Origin: Mycobacterium gordonae
GTDB lineage: Bacteria; Actinomycetota; Actinomycetes; Mycobacteriales; Mycobacteriaceae
NCBI RefSeq assembly: GCF_017086405.1
Contig: NZ_CP070973.1
Location: 6,542,739 to 6,606,738, forward strand
Length of the DNA: 64,000 nt
Direction of reading: 5' to 3'
This document shows positions 26,109-35,542 of this stretch, piece by piece; positions within the stretch are counted from its first letter, which is position 1, and each line of letters begins with the position of its first letter. Position numbers and translations under genes: made by a program. The notes beneath the pieces were generated by a model that was not told the DNA's origin, did no database searches, and saw nothing but the letters and a program-made list of their open reading frames with translations.

Positions 26109-28715
26109 TTAGGTGGAGCCGCCAGTGCCACCGTTGCCGATGCTGTTGTACCCGATCCCTCCTTGACCACCTTGTCCTGGGCTGGAGCCCCCGGACCCAC
26201 CGCTGTTTCCTCCGACAGCACCGGCGCCGCCACCGCTACCGTTGTTACCTGCGAAACCGTTGCCGCCGTCGGCGAAGACGCCGAGGATATCGACGGCGGC
26301 GCCCCCGCCGCCTCCACCGCCGCCGGCAGAACCGGGCACGAAGAAGGTGCCCGCACCGCCGGACCCGCCTGTTCGAGCGGGTATCTCGGTGCCGACGTCG
26401 CCACCGGCGCCGCCGCTGCCGCCCTGCCCGCCGAGGGCGACCGCAGCGCCGCCACCACCACCGCCACCGCCGGCAGCCCCGCCGGTCGCGGTCACATGGC
26501 CGCCGGCGCCGCCGCCGCCGCCAGCGCCGCCGGCGCCCGGCGCCGTTGTGCCGAATGCACCGACGCCTCCGCCGCCTCCCACACCACCAAATCCGGTGAG
26601 CTTTGCGCTGGTGGCATTCCCGCCGGTACCGCCGGTGCCACCCATGCCGCCGCTGCCACCCGTTCCGAGGGGGCCGGTGCCGGTGCCCGCTTGACCGCCG
26701 GCGCCGCCGGCGCCGCCGCCGCCACCACCACCCCCGTTTCCAATCGCGATGGACGGCACATCGTATTCGCCGCCTGAGCCGCCGGTGCCGCCGGTGCCGC
26801 CCTGACCGCCCGTGCCGTTCTGTCCGCCGAAGGGCGTGTTTCCACCGAGGCCGCCGGTGCCACCGGTGCCGCCGATGCCGCCCTGTGTGGTGGAGACACC
26901 AAACACTGCGCTGCCGAAGCCCTTACCACCGGTCCCACCGCCACCGCCGATACCGCCGGTGCCGCCTTTGCCGCCTGCGGCTGTGCCGCCGAAGCCGCTG
27001 CCACCCGCCCCGGCGTCCCCGCCGGTCCCGCCGGTCCCGCCGGTCCCCCCGGCATCGCCGGACTGGGTTACGGACGAGCTATCGGCGCCGTTGCCGCCGG
27101 CACCGCCGTTGCCGCCGGCCCCGCCGCTACCGCCCACCCCACCAGCACCCTGATTGCCGCCCCCACCGTTACCCGCGGCACCACCGGCACCGCCGGTGCC
27201 ACCAGCCCCACCCTGGCCGCCCTGACCACCCTGCTGACCGGCCGCGACCGCCGCGGTGAAGTCCGCACCGCGCCCACCGGTGCCGCCAACGCCGCCGGCA
27301 CCACCGTCACCGGCCTGGCCCGAGGCCGCCGTGCCACCGAACCCGACACCACCAGTCCCCGCGTCCCCGCCGGTCCCGCCGGTCCCGCCATCACCGCCAC
27401 CCTGGGCAGCCTGCGCCGGGTCGGTCCCGTCGGCCCCGATGCCACCCTGACCGCCGGTACCGCCTACCCCGCCACTACCGCCCACACCACCGGCACCCTG
27501 GCGACCACCAGCACCCGCACCTGCGGCGCCACCGGCACCACCGGTACCGCCGGCCCCGCCGCGCGCACCGGAATCGCCGGTCGCTCCCGGCGCAGGTGCC
27601 GCCGCGCCGGAACCACCGGCTCCGCCTTGTCCACCCGCACCACCCTGGCCGCCGTCGCCAGCGATACCCGCCTGCCCAGCGGTACCAAAGAATCCGCCCG
27701 CACCACCGGCGCCGGACGCTCCGCCCGCACCACCGGTGCCGCCGTTGCCACCCAGCCCGCCGACCTGGCCGATCGTGGCGCTGTGGTCGGTGCCGATACC
27801 TCCCTGGCCGCCGATACCGCCAACCCCGCCGTGACCGCCGGCACCGCCGCCGCCGAACAAGCCGCCCACGCCCAAAGGACCGACCGCCGCCCCGCCGGCA
27901 CCGCCGGCCCCGCCGGCACCGCCCACGGCCCCCGTACCCCCGACGGCGCCGGCCGCACCCACACCGCCCGCGCCGCCGACGCCACCGGCCCCGCCGGCCC
28001 CGCCGGCCCAGCCGATCAAGGTTCGGCTGACCCCACCGGCTCCGCCGGCCCCACCGACCCCGCCGGCCAGCCCGGCCGCCCCGGCCCCGCCGGCGCCGCC
28101 GATCCCGCCTGCACCGCCGCTACCACCCAAGAATCCACCGGCCCCACCTGCCCCGCCGGAACCCCCGGCGCCACCAGCGACGGCGGCCGCGCCTCCGGCA
28201 CCGCCGGCGCCGCCATTACCGAACAACCCCGCCGAGCCGCCCGCGCCACCCGCCTTGCCCGCCGCTCCCGAACCTCCCCTGCCACCATCACCGAATAAGA
28301 GACCCCCAGCGCCGCCGGCCTGGCCGGTTCCGGCCGCCCCATCAGCGCCATTGCCGATCAGCGGTCGCCCCAGCAGCGCATTAGTGGGCGCGTTGATGAC
28401 ATCCAGGAGACCTTGCAGCGGCCCGGCACTAGCCGCTTCAGTGGCCGCATACGCCGCGCCGCCGCGACCCAACGCCTGCACGAACTGGTCGTGATACCGC
28501 GCCACCTGCAAACTCAGACCCTGGTAGTCCCGGGCGTAGGACCCGAACAGCGCCGCGATCGCCGCCGACACCTCATCCTCAGCCGCCGGCAGAATCTGCG
28601 CCGTTGACCCTGCCGCGCCTAAACCGGCCTGCCTGATTGCCGCACCCATACCCGACAACTGGACGGCGGTCGCATTCAATTCCGCTGGGACGGCGGTGAG
28701 AAAGGACATCTGCAT
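26109..28715 (-). CDS. PE_PGRS family protein
   Basis: An 868-residue protein. Residues 1-95 are a PE domain (start FLTAVPAELNATAVQLSGMG), followed by the GRPLI linker (INAPTNALLGRPLIGNGADG). About 700 residues of Gly-Gly-Ala/Gly-Gly-X repeats fill the rest. ATG 28715 or ATG 28709 could start it. PE_PGRS proteins are exported through ESX systems and sit at the cell surface. M. tuberculosis has no PE_PGRS at this position between Rv3572 and fadE34, so this is an inserted or lineage-specific copy. The GC-rich repeats create long meaningless antisense open frames. Confidence 0.93.
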   Translation of the reverse strand: MQMSFLTAVPAELNATAVQLSGMGAAIRQAGLGAAGSTAQILPAAEDEVSAAIAALFGSYARDYQGLSLQVARYHDQFVQALGRGGAAYAATEAASAGPLQGLLDVINAPTNALLGRPLIGNGADGAAGTGQAGGAGGLLFGDGGRGGSGAAGKAGGAGGSAGLFGNGGAGGAGGAAAVAGGAGGSGGAGGAGGFLGGSGGAGGIGGAGGAGAAGLAGGVGGAGGAGGVSRTLIGWAGGAGGAGGVGGAGGVGAAGAVGGTGAVGGAGGAGGAGGAAVGPLGVGGLFGGGGAGGHGGVGGIGGQGGIGTDHSATIGQVGGLGGNGGTGGAGGASGAGGAGGFFGTAGQAGIAGDGGQGGAGGQGGAGGSGAAAPAPGATGDSGARGGAGGTGGAGGAAGAGAGGRQGAGGVGGSGGVGGTGGQGGIGADGTDPAQAAQGGGDGGTGGTGGDAGTGGVGFGGTAASGQAGDGGAGGVGGTGGRGADFTAAVAAGQQGGQGGQGGAGGTGGAGGAAGNGGGGNQGAGGVGGSGGAGGNGGAGGNGADSSSVTQSGDAGGTGGTGGTGGDAGAGGSGFGGTAAGGKGGTGGIGGGGGTGGKGFGSAVFGVSTTQGGIGGTGGTGGLGGNTPFGGQNGTGGQGGTGGTGGSGGEYDVPSIAIGNGGGGGGGGAGGAGGQAGTGTGPLGTGGSGGMGGTGGTGGNATSAKLTGFGGVGGGGGVGAFGTTAPGAGGAGGGGGAGGHVTATGGAAGGGGGGGGAAVALGGQGGSGGAGGDVGTEIPARTGGSGGAGTFFVPGSAGGGGGGGGAAVDILGVFADGGNGFAGNNGSGGGAGAVGGNSGGSGGSSPGQGGQGGIGYNSIGNGGTGGST

Positions 28716-29564
28716 TGCCTCCTGGGCCGGTTGATCGCGAACTCAAATTAGGCGACATATTAGAACGACGTTCAGTCGGATTAACAGGGCTTTCCATACC
28801 TTTAGGCGCAAGAAAATTTCGGGCGGCACGGCTGCCCACGTGCGCCTCGCCTGGTGCGAGCGCCCGAAATCGCCGGTAAGACGGTGCATCTGAACGCAGC
28901 GGCGACGATCCCAGTCACTGTGGGGCAGAACGCCAACGGCGGTCGTCGCGTCGGGGCCTACCTCTGCCGAGCGATCGCTCCACGGGAATCCTCCCCGGCA
29001 GCACCGGTCGGCCGAGCCCGCGACCTGCGAAGTGGCGATAGCGTCCCACGAAGTGGCGGACGCCGATCACGCGTGACGATCGACGAGTCTGTTGAGAGCC
29101 GGGTAACGCCGTCGACGCTGGCGCGTCGCCCTGCCGTCAACCCTCACATGGGCGCTTGCGAAAGCTGGCGGCCACGGCGTCAGCGACTCGAATCGCAGTA
29201 TCGACCGGCTGGACGGTCTGATGGTTCCCAAGGACCGTGACGGCGAAAACGCCTTTCGGATCGCACAATACGAGTGTTGACGTCCGTAATTACGCTAGGT
29301 CAAGGGCATTTCATCGCCTCAGTTTTTGTCTTCGCCGCGGAGTCGGCGGTGGTTGAGTAGCCGACCCTCGTGTTGTGCAAATCAATGTCATGTTGAAACT
29401 AGCTGAACAGGAATGACATTCATGATTGATCGGCACGCACGTCGGCCCGCAATCGACCAGCCCACAGTCCGGGGCGGTCACCCGGTCGGCATGCTGATCT
29501 CGATCATCGCAGCACTGATCCGCGGCGCGGACAGTATCTATCGCCAGCCGTTAGCTGGTTGCGA
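28716..29564. other. 850-bp gap without a convincing gene
   Basis: Between the PE_PGRS start and the fadE34 3' end. The PE_PGRS promoter must lie at its left edge, which is AT-rich near 28740-28815. Open frames at 28854-29240 and 29413-29736 show no recognisable domain and no ribosome site. An inverted repeat AATGTCAT (29384-29391) and ATGACATT (29413-29420) could form a stem with a 21-nt loop. This may be decayed sequence. Confidence 0.5.
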
Positions 29565-31676
29565 CTACCGCGGCAAGCCCAGCAACCGCTCGGCCGCCAC
29601 CGTGAGCAGGATCTGCTCGGTCCCTCCGGCAATCGTCAAACACCGCGTGTTCAAGAAGTCGAACACGGCGCGGTTGCGCACCAGGCCGCCGCCGTCGGAC
29701 ACGTCCATGACGAACTCGGCCAGCCCCTGCCGGTAGCGCACGCCGATCAGCTTCCGCACGCTGGACTGCGCGCCGGGGTCCTTGCCGCCGACGGCCAACT
29801 GAGCGATGCGCTGATCCAGCAATGCCCCGGCCTGCGCCAGCAGAATCAGCTTGGCCAGCCGATCCTGTTGTGCCGCATCAAGTTCCATCCCGGCCAGTAC
29901 CAGCAGCAGCTCTTCCATTGGGTTGCCCAGCGCGGTTCCGGTGGCCATCGCGATCCGCTCATTGGCCAGCGTGGTGCGAGCCAGCCGCCAACCGTCGTTG
30001 ACCGTACCGACCACCATTTCGTCTGGGACGAACACGTTGTCCAGGAAGACCTCGTTGAACAGCGAGTCACCGGTGATCTCGCGCAGCGGCCGAATCTCGA
30101 TCCCTGGCGACTTCATGTCGACCAGGAAGTACGTGATGCCTTTGTGTTTGGGGACATCGGGGTCCGTCCTGGCCAGGCACACCCCCCACGCGGCTTTGTG
30201 CGCGGCCGACGTCCACACCTTCTGCCCGGTGAGCTGCCAGCCACCATCGCCGCGGACGGCCTTGGTACGCAAAGACGCCAGGTCCGAACCGGCGCCCGGC
30301 TCGGAAAACAGCTGACACCATAGGAAGTCGCCGCGCAGAGTGGCGGGCACGAAACGCTCGATCTGCTCGGGCGTGCCGTATTCGAGAATGGTCGGCGCCG
30401 CCCACCAGCCAATCACCAGGTCCGGGCGCTCCACGCCGGCGGCGGCCATCTCCTCGTCGATCAGTAGCTGCTCGGCCGGCCCCGCACCGCGCCCGTAAGG
30501 CGGCGGCCAGTGCGGTGCTTGCAGCCCCGCCTCGGCCAGGGCCACCTGTCGCTTCTCGGCCGGCAAAGAAGCCACTTCCGCAACCGCTGCGGCGATCTCG
30601 GCACGCTGCCCCTCGACCTCGGTCAGGTCGATCGACAGTTTGCGCCGCACCCCGTCCTGGGTCAGCGCGGCGACCGTGCGCAGCCAGTGCTCGAGACCGC
30701 CCAAGAAGCGGCTGTTGCTATGGGCCCGGCGCAGATAGAGATGCGCGTCGTGCTCCCAGGTGCAGCCGATTCCGCCGAGCACCTGAATGCAGTCCTTGAC
30801 GTTGGCCTTCGCCGAAGCGATGCCGATGCTGGCGGCCGCGGCCGCCGCGATGGCGAATTGCTGGGAATCGGATTCGGACGCCGCCCCGGCTGCATCACTC
30901 GCGGCCACCTCAGCCTGCTCGGCACGGCACAGCATCTCGGCGCAGATGTGCTTGATGGCCTGGAAGCTGCCGATGGGTTTGCCGAACTGCTCGCGCACCT
31001 TGGCGTAGGCGACAGCGGTTTCTAGCGCATAGCGGGTGATGCCGGCGGCCTCAGCGGCCAGCACGGTCGCCGCCAGGTCTCCTACACCGGGAGTTTCGAT
31101 CACCGTCCCCGCCACCGCGGTCAACTCGACCCGGGCCAGCGGACGGGAGAAGTCGGCGGCCTCCAACGGTTCCAGCGCGACGCCGTCAGCGTCGAGATCG
31201 ATGAGCAACCAATTGCCGTCGACAGGCACCAGCAGGACGCCACCGGCGCAAGCGCCGAGTGCCCACGGCACAGCCCCCGAGACCGTCGTTCCGTCCATAC
31301 TCACGTCACCTTCGAGCCCCAGCCCGGCAACGCGGTCACCGGACATCAGCGCGCCCCGCAGGTCGGGATCGGTGACGACCAGGGTCGCCAGCGCCGTCGT
31401 GGCGACCGGACCCGGCACCAGCGCCTTGGCCGCCTCTTCGACCATGGCGCACAGATCGCCGATGCTGCCTCCGGCGCCACCGTCGTCCTCGGACACTGCG
31501 ACGCCGAAGATCCCCAGGTCGGCCAGGCCGGCGTACACCGGCCGCCAGGCGTCGGGATCCCCTTGTTCGACGGCGCGGACCGCCGCGCTCGCGGTCTGCC
31601 CCGACGCCGCGGTGCGGGCCCAGTCGCGCACCAGCTCGCGGGCCGCGAACTGTTCGTCGGTGACGGTCGCTACCAC
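29565..31676 (-). CDS. fadE34: Two-domain acyl-CoA dehydrogenase FadE34
   Basis: A 703-residue protein containing two fused acyl-CoA dehydrogenase units, about 1-335 and 345-703. The first half has REQFGKPIGSFQAIKHICAE; the second has LFSEPGAGSDLASLRTKAV and ends TIAGGTEQILLTVAAERLLG. FadE34 (ChsE3) acts in cholesterol side-chain beta-oxidation. The start is GTG 31676. It is divergent from kstR with a consensus KstR operator between them. Confidence 0.94.
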   Translation of the reverse strand: MVATVTDEQFAARELVRDWARTAASGQTASAAVRAVEQGDPDAWRPVYAGLADLGIFGVAVSEDDGGAGGSIGDLCAMVEEAAKALVPGPVATTALATLVVTDPDLRGALMSGDRVAGLGLEGDVSMDGTTVSGAVPWALGACAGGVLLVPVDGNWLLIDLDADGVALEPLEAADFSRPLARVELTAVAGTVIETPGVGDLAATVLAAEAAGITRYALETAVAYAKVREQFGKPIGSFQAIKHICAEMLCRAEQAEVAASDAAGAASESDSQQFAIAAAAAASIGIASAKANVKDCIQVLGGIGCTWEHDAHLYLRRAHSNSRFLGGLEHWLRTVAALTQDGVRRKLSIDLTEVEGQRAEIAAAVAEVASLPAEKRQVALAEAGLQAPHWPPPYGRGAGPAEQLLIDEEMAAAGVERPDLVIGWWAAPTILEYGTPEQIERFVPATLRGDFLWCQLFSEPGAGSDLASLRTKAVRGDGGWQLTGQKVWTSAAHKAAWGVCLARTDPDVPKHKGITYFLVDMKSPGIEIRPLREITGDSLFNEVFLDNVFVPDEMVVGTVNDGWRLARTTLANERIAMATGTALGNPMEELLLVLAGMELDAAQQDRLAKLILLAQAGALLDQRIAQLAVGGKDPGAQSSVRKLIGVRYRQGLAEFVMDVSDGGGLVRNRAVFDFLNTRCLTIAGGTEQILLTVAAERLLGLPR

Positions 31677-31729
31677 CAGCAGTCCTCCGCGTCGTCAAAT
31701 TCACATTCCAAGATATCTTTCCTCCACAC

Positions 31730-31743
31730 TAGAACGTGTTCTA
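31730..31743. promoter_or_regulatory. KstR operator between fadE34 and kstR
   Basis: TAGAAC-GT-GTTCTA, with perfect 6-bp arms, is the best KstR site in the window. It sits 54 bp upstream of fadE34 and 178 bp upstream of kstR and can serve both, including autoregulation. Confidence 0.88.
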
Positions 31744-31921
31744 ATAGTGGAACCGATCGACCGTCAAGTCGGTGGTCATCAGGCCAGTACACGGACGTTG
31801 GCCCGGCCATAGGGAGGTGGGAGATTAACGCGATGAATGCGTATCGTTCGCGATCGAATCGCCCGCATGAGGAGCTGCCTGCCACATGTCGCCCGACGGC
31901 CAACCGCGCGAGGTTGTGAAC

Positions 31922-32521
31922 ATGGCCGTATTGGCTGAGTCCGAGCTCGGCTCGGAAGCACAACGCGAGCGCCGCAAGCGAATCCTGGACGCCACCATGG
32001 CCATCGCGTCGAAGGGCGGCTACGAAGCGGTGCAGATGCGCGCCGTCGCCGACCGCGCCGACGTGGCCGTCGGAACGCTCTACCGGTACTTCCCGTCGAA
32101 GGTGCACCTGCTGGTTTCGGCGCTGGGCCGCGAGTTCAGCCGCATCGACGCCAAAACCGACCGTTCCACGGTGGCCGGCGGCACGCCGTTCCAGCGGCTG
32201 AACTTCATGGTGGGCAAGCTCAACCGCGCGATGCAGCGCAACCCCCTGTTGACCGAGGCCATGACGCGCGCCTACGTGTTCGCCGACGCATCGGCGGCCA
32301 GCGAAGTCGACCAAGTCGAAAAGCTGATCGACAGCATGTTCGCCCGCGCGATGAGCGATGGCGAGCCGACCGAGGATCAGTACCACATCGCCCGGGTGAT
32401 CTCCGATGTGTGGCTGTCCAACCTGCTGGCGTGGCTCACCCGCCGCGCCTCAGCCACCGACGTGAGCAAGCGGCTGGATCTGGCCGTGCGGCTGCTGATC
32501 GGCGATCACGAGAACTGCTAG
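31922..32521 (+). CDS. kstR: TetR-family repressor of cholesterol catabolism (KstR)
   Basis: A 199-residue TetR regulator that, as far as I recall the sequence, is almost identical to M. tuberculosis KstR (Rv3574). The N-terminal helix-turn-helix includes ADRADVAVGTLYRYFPSK; the rest is the ligand domain that binds 3-oxo-cholestenoyl-CoA-type inducers. ATG 31922 (MAVLAESELGSEAQ) is chosen over the in-frame ATG at 31886 because it gives the family length. The stop codon abuts a 57-bp tandem repeat. Confidence 0.96.
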   Translation: MAVLAESELGSEAQRERRKRILDATMAIASKGGYEAVQMRAVADRADVAVGTLYRYFPSKVHLLVSALGREFSRIDAKTDRSTVAGGTPFQRLNFMVGKLNRAMQRNPLLTEAMTRAYVFADASAASEVDQVEKLIDSMFARAMSDGEPTEDQYHIARVISDVWLSNLLAWLTRRASATDVSKRLDLAVRLLIGDHENC

Positions 32522-32683
32522 TCGCGATCGCAAGAGCGGCCGTAGGCCGGTCGCCGCGGGTCGCGACCAGCTGGCCAGTCGCGATCGCAAGAGCGGCCGT
32601 AGGCCGGTCGCCGCGGGTCGCGACCAGCTGGCCAGTCGCGATCGCAAGAGCGGCCGTAGGCCGGTCGCCGCGGGTCGCGACCA
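32521..32683. repeat. 57-bp tandem repeat, 2.9 copies, after kstR
   Basis: Units at 32521-32577, 32578-32634 and 32635-32683 (partial), essentially identical. Each holds an outer inverted repeat (GTCGCGA / TCGCGAC) and an inner hairpin CGGCC-GTA-GGCCG. The array fills the gap between the convergent kstR and LacI genes. A divergent relative lies at 59359-59470. Confidence 0.92.
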
Positions 32684-32687
32684 TCGG

Positions 32688-33767
32688 CTAGCCGGGGGGT
32701 CCCGAGGTACGCCCCCGGATGAGCTCGGTGGCCATCAGTTCAACCGCGGGCAATCCAGACCGCGGCGGCCTGAGCACCAGTTCGCCCGCGCGACGACCCT
32801 TCTGCAGGCTGGGCTGGGCCACCGTCGTCAGGCCGCGGCTCAGCGAGTCCTCGACCCCGTCGAAACCGGTGACCGTCAACTGACCGGGAACGTAAATGCC
32901 ATGCGCACGCAGGTAATCCATCGCTGACAGCGCCAGGATGTCGGCGGTGCACATCAGCGCGGTGATTCGGGGATTGGCGTCCAGGGCCACCTTGGCGGCA
33001 TCGCCGCCGGAGGTCGGCAGGTGCTCGTAGCTTTCCACCACGGTCAGCGAGTCGGGGTCCAAGCCGGCGGCCGTCATCGCCTCCCAGACACCGATGATCC
33101 GTTCCCGCTGTACGTCGAAGGTCGGAGACTTCAGCCGCTCGGCGTCGACTAGGCCCTGCCTGCGGTCCCGGCCCAGCCGCATGGTCAGCAGCCCGATCTC
33201 CCGATGCCCCAGACCCAGCACGTACTCGGCGATCTCACGCATCGCCGACCGGTCATCGATGCCCACCCGGGACACCCCCGGCAGGTCCACGGGTTGATCG
33301 ACCACCACGACCGGCAGCCGCCGCTGCAGGACCACTTGCAGATAGGGGTCGTCGTCACCGACGGAATAGACCACGAAGCCGTCCACCCCGGCACCCAGCA
33401 CGGCGGAGGTGCCGTCCTCGATGCTGCGGTTCGGGCCCACCGCCACCAGCAGCAGCCCCTGCCCGAGTTCTTCGCATGACTGCGCCACTCCGGCAACGAA
33501 ATCGCGGGCCGCCGGGTCGCTGAAGGAATAGGTCAGCGGCTCGGTCATCACCAGACCGACCGCGCCGGCCTTGCGGGTGCGCAGCGAGCGCGCCACCGGG
33601 TCGGGCCCCGCATAGCCCAGCCGCTTGGCCGTGGCGAAGACCCGGTCACGGAGTTCTGGCGAGAGCTGATCCGGTCGGTTGAAGGCGTTCGAGATCGTGG
33701 TGCGCGACACTTTGAGCTCGGCTGCCAACGACGCCAGAGTCGCCCGCCTGCGCGGTGTGGGACTCAC
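32688..33767 (-). CDS. LacI-family transcriptional regulator (Rv3575c-like)
   Basis: A 359-residue LacI/GalR regulator with a helix-turn-helix near residues 10-30 (LASLAAELKVSRTTISNAFN) and a periplasmic-binding-like effector domain. The start is GTG 33767. Its position next to kstR matches M. tuberculosis Rv3575c. The effector is unknown. It ends five bases from the tandem repeat and is divergent from the zinc importer genes. Confidence 0.88.
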   Translation of the reverse strand: MSPTPRRRATLASLAAELKVSRTTISNAFNRPDQLSPELRDRVFATAKRLGYAGPDPVARSLRTRKAGAVGLVMTEPLTYSFSDPAARDFVAGVAQSCEELGQGLLLVAVGPNRSIEDGTSAVLGAGVDGFVVYSVGDDDPYLQVVLQRRLPVVVVDQPVDLPGVSRVGIDDRSAMREIAEYVLGLGHREIGLLTMRLGRDRRQGLVDAERLKSPTFDVQRERIIGVWEAMTAAGLDPDSLTVVESYEHLPTSGGDAAKVALDANPRITALMCTADILALSAMDYLRAHGIYVPGQLTVTGFDGVEDSLSRGLTTVAQPSLQKGRRAGELVLRPPRSGLPAVELMATELIRGRTSGPPG

Positions 33768-33814
33768 GTTCGGTGACGCTACAGCGATTCCCGTCGGCCG
33801 GATCGACCGACTTT

Positions 33815-33843
33815 CTAATGGAAACGATTTTCATTAGTATTAT
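33815..33843 (+). promoter_or_regulatory. Zur-type box and adjacent -10 of the zinc importer operon
   Basis: CTAATG-GAAA-CGA-TTTT-CATTAG (33815-33837) is a near-perfect AT-rich palindrome of the mycobacterial Zur type. TATTAT at 33838-33843 directly follows and could be the -10 element, so bound Zur would cover the -35 region. The znuA-like start lies about 35 bp further on. Confidence 0.8.
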
Positions 33844-33877
33844 GCGTCGGCCAACCGGCCGGGCGAGAGGATGCGAC

Positions 33878-34765
33878 GTGCGGATGCGGCTTGCGGTCTG
33901 CCTGGTCTGCGCCACCACTTTGACGGGTTGCGCGTCGGGTGGTCCGGAGCACCCGGGTGCGGTAGCCGTGGTGGCCTCCACCGAGGTGTGGGGCAGCGTC
34001 GCACGTGCCGTCGCCGGCGGCCACATCGTGGTCAAATCCATCCTGAGCGGCGCGGACGTCGATCCACACTCGTATCAGGCGACTCCCGCCGACGCGGCGG
34101 CACTGACCGATGCCGACCTGGTGATCTACAACGGCGGCGGCTATGACCCCTGGGTAGACCGGGTGCTGGCCGGCCACCCCGGTATCCACGCGATCGACGC
34201 GTACTCGTTTCTCCCGCCGGCGCGCGAGGCGCCCGACGAGCACGTGTTCTACAACCTCGCCGTCGCCAAGGCGGTGGCCATCACCATCGCCGAGCGGCTG
34301 GCGATCATCGACCCGCTCAAGTCGGCGGATTACCGCGCCAATGCGGCCCAGTTCGGCCGCGGCGCCGACGCGATCGCCAGCTCCGAGCGCGCGATCGCGA
34401 CCAGGTACCCGGCCACCGGCGTCATCGCGACCGAGCCTGTCGTGCATTACCTGCTGACGGCGGCGGGCCTGACCGACCGCACTCCGGTCGGGTTCGCGAT
34501 GGCCGACGAGGACGGCGCCGATCCCGCGCCGACCGACATGGCTTCCGCACTGGATCTGATCAACCGCCGGCAGGTGGCGGCACTATTGGTCAATCCGCAG
34601 ACCGCGACCGCCGCCACCGCAGACCTGCAAGCCGCCGCCCGGCAATCCGGCGTACCGGTGACCGAAGTGTCCGAGAGCCTGCCCAGCGGCTCGGACTACC
34701 TGAGCTGGCAGCGCACCACCGTCGCCCAGCTGACCGCCGCCCTGCAGTCGGCCGCCGGCCGCTAA
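33878..34765 (+). CDS. znuA: Zinc ABC importer, substrate-binding lipoprotein
   Basis: About 295 residues starting at GTG 33878, seven bases after GAGAGG (ATG 33884 is the alternative). It has a lipobox (CLVCATTLTGCASGG). Cluster A-I metal-binding fold: candidate zinc ligands are the histidines in ADVDPHSYQATP, DEHVFYN and EPVVHYLL, plus an acidic site near MADEDGADPAPTD. It lacks the long His-rich loop of many ZnuA proteins. It is followed by znuC and znuB genes and preceded by a Zur-type box, which together support zinc rather than manganese. Confidence 0.85.
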   Translation: MRMRLAVCLVCATTLTGCASGGPEHPGAVAVVASTEVWGSVARAVAGGHIVVKSILSGADVDPHSYQATPADAAALTDADLVIYNGGGYDPWVDRVLAGHPGIHAIDAYSFLPPAREAPDEHVFYNLAVAKAVAITIAERLAIIDPLKSADYRANAAQFGRGADAIASSERAIATRYPATGVIATEPVVHYLLTAAGLTDRTPVGFAMADEDGADPAPTDMASALDLINRRQVAALLVNPQTATAATADLQAAARQSGVPVTEVSESLPSGSDYLSWQRTTVAQLTAALQSAAGR

Positions 34766-34777
34766 CCGGGTGCGTCC

Positions 34778-35542
34778 GTGAAACCTCAAGTTGTCGCGCT
34801 GACCAGCGCCCGGCTGGCCTTCGGTAACCGCGTGCTCTGGGACCACCTCGACCTGTCGGTGGCGGCCGGCGAATTCATCGCGGTGCTGGGACCCAACGGG
34901 ACCGGCAAGACGTCACTACTCAAGGTGTTGCTAGGTCAGCTTCCGCTGAGCGCCGGGACGGCGACGGTGAACGGCCCGGTCGGGTATGTGCCGCAACATC
35001 ATCCGATCGACCGGGAAGTGATGCTGCGCGGACGCGATCTGGTCGCGCTCGGCGTCGACGGGCACCGCTGGGGTGCCTGGGGGCTGCGTCGGGCACCGCG
35101 GCAACGCCGCGACGATGCCGTGCGAGCGGCCCTGCAGCAAGTCAACGGCGAACGCTTGGCCGACGTCAGGGTAGGACTGATGTCCGGCGGCGAGCTGCAG
35201 CGGGTGCGCATCGCGCAAGCGCTGGTCAGCGACCCGGCGCTGATGCTGTACGACGAACCACTGTTGACCCTGGACCCGGCCAACGCCAAACGGGTCGCCG
35301 AACTCATCCACCGGCGCCGCAATGCTGCCGGTACCGCCGTCATCGTGGTGACTCACGAGCTCAATCCGATCCTGCCGTACGTCGATCGGGTGTTGTACCT
35401 GGTCGACGGTCGATTCCGCAGCGGCGAGGTCGACCAGGTGATGACGGCGCAGACGCTGTCCGAGCTCTACCGGGCCGACATCGAAGTGGTCAAGGTGAAA
35501 GGCCGCTACTTCGTGGTCGGGGCCCCGGACGGGCAGGTGTGA
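34778..35542 (+). CDS. znuC: Zinc ABC importer, ATPase
   Basis: A 254-residue ABC ATPase starting at GTG 34778, 12 bp after the binding protein. Walker A is GPNGTGKTS, the signature is MSGGELQRVRIAQAL, Walker B is ALMLYDEPLLTLDP and the switch histidine is in VTHELN. It overlaps znuB. Confidence 0.9.
   Translation: MKPQVVALTSARLAFGNRVLWDHLDLSVAAGEFIAVLGPNGTGKTSLLKVLLGQLPLSAGTATVNGPVGYVPQHHPIDREVMLRGRDLVALGVDGHRWGAWGLRRAPRQRRDDAVRAALQQVNGERLADVRVGLMSGGELQRVRIAQALVSDPALMLYDEPLLTLDPANAKRVAELIHRRRNAAGTAVIVVTHELNPILPYVDRVLYLVDGRFRSGEVDQVMTAQTLSELYRADIEVVKVKGRYFVVGAPDGQV

Noticed and set aside
26242..28298. Long plus-strand proline- or alanine-rich open frames
   Set aside because: They are the antisense of the PE_PGRS Gly-rich repeats, where GC-rich codons leave every frame open.
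28763..28773. Palindrome GAACGACGTTC upstream of the PE_PGRS gene as a KstR site
   Set aside because: The half-sites AAC and GTT are three bases apart instead of two, and the outer arms do not match.
28854..29240. 128-codon open frame after the PE_PGRS start
   Set aside because: No domain, no ribosome site and an arginine-rich shadow-like composition.
32521..32683. CRISPR array
   Set aside because: Units are directly adjacent with no unique spacers, and no cas genes are present.
32436..32691. Open frames encoding 19-residue repeat peptides
   Set aside because: They arise because the 57-bp non-coding repeat is a multiple of three; there is no ribosome site or family similarity.
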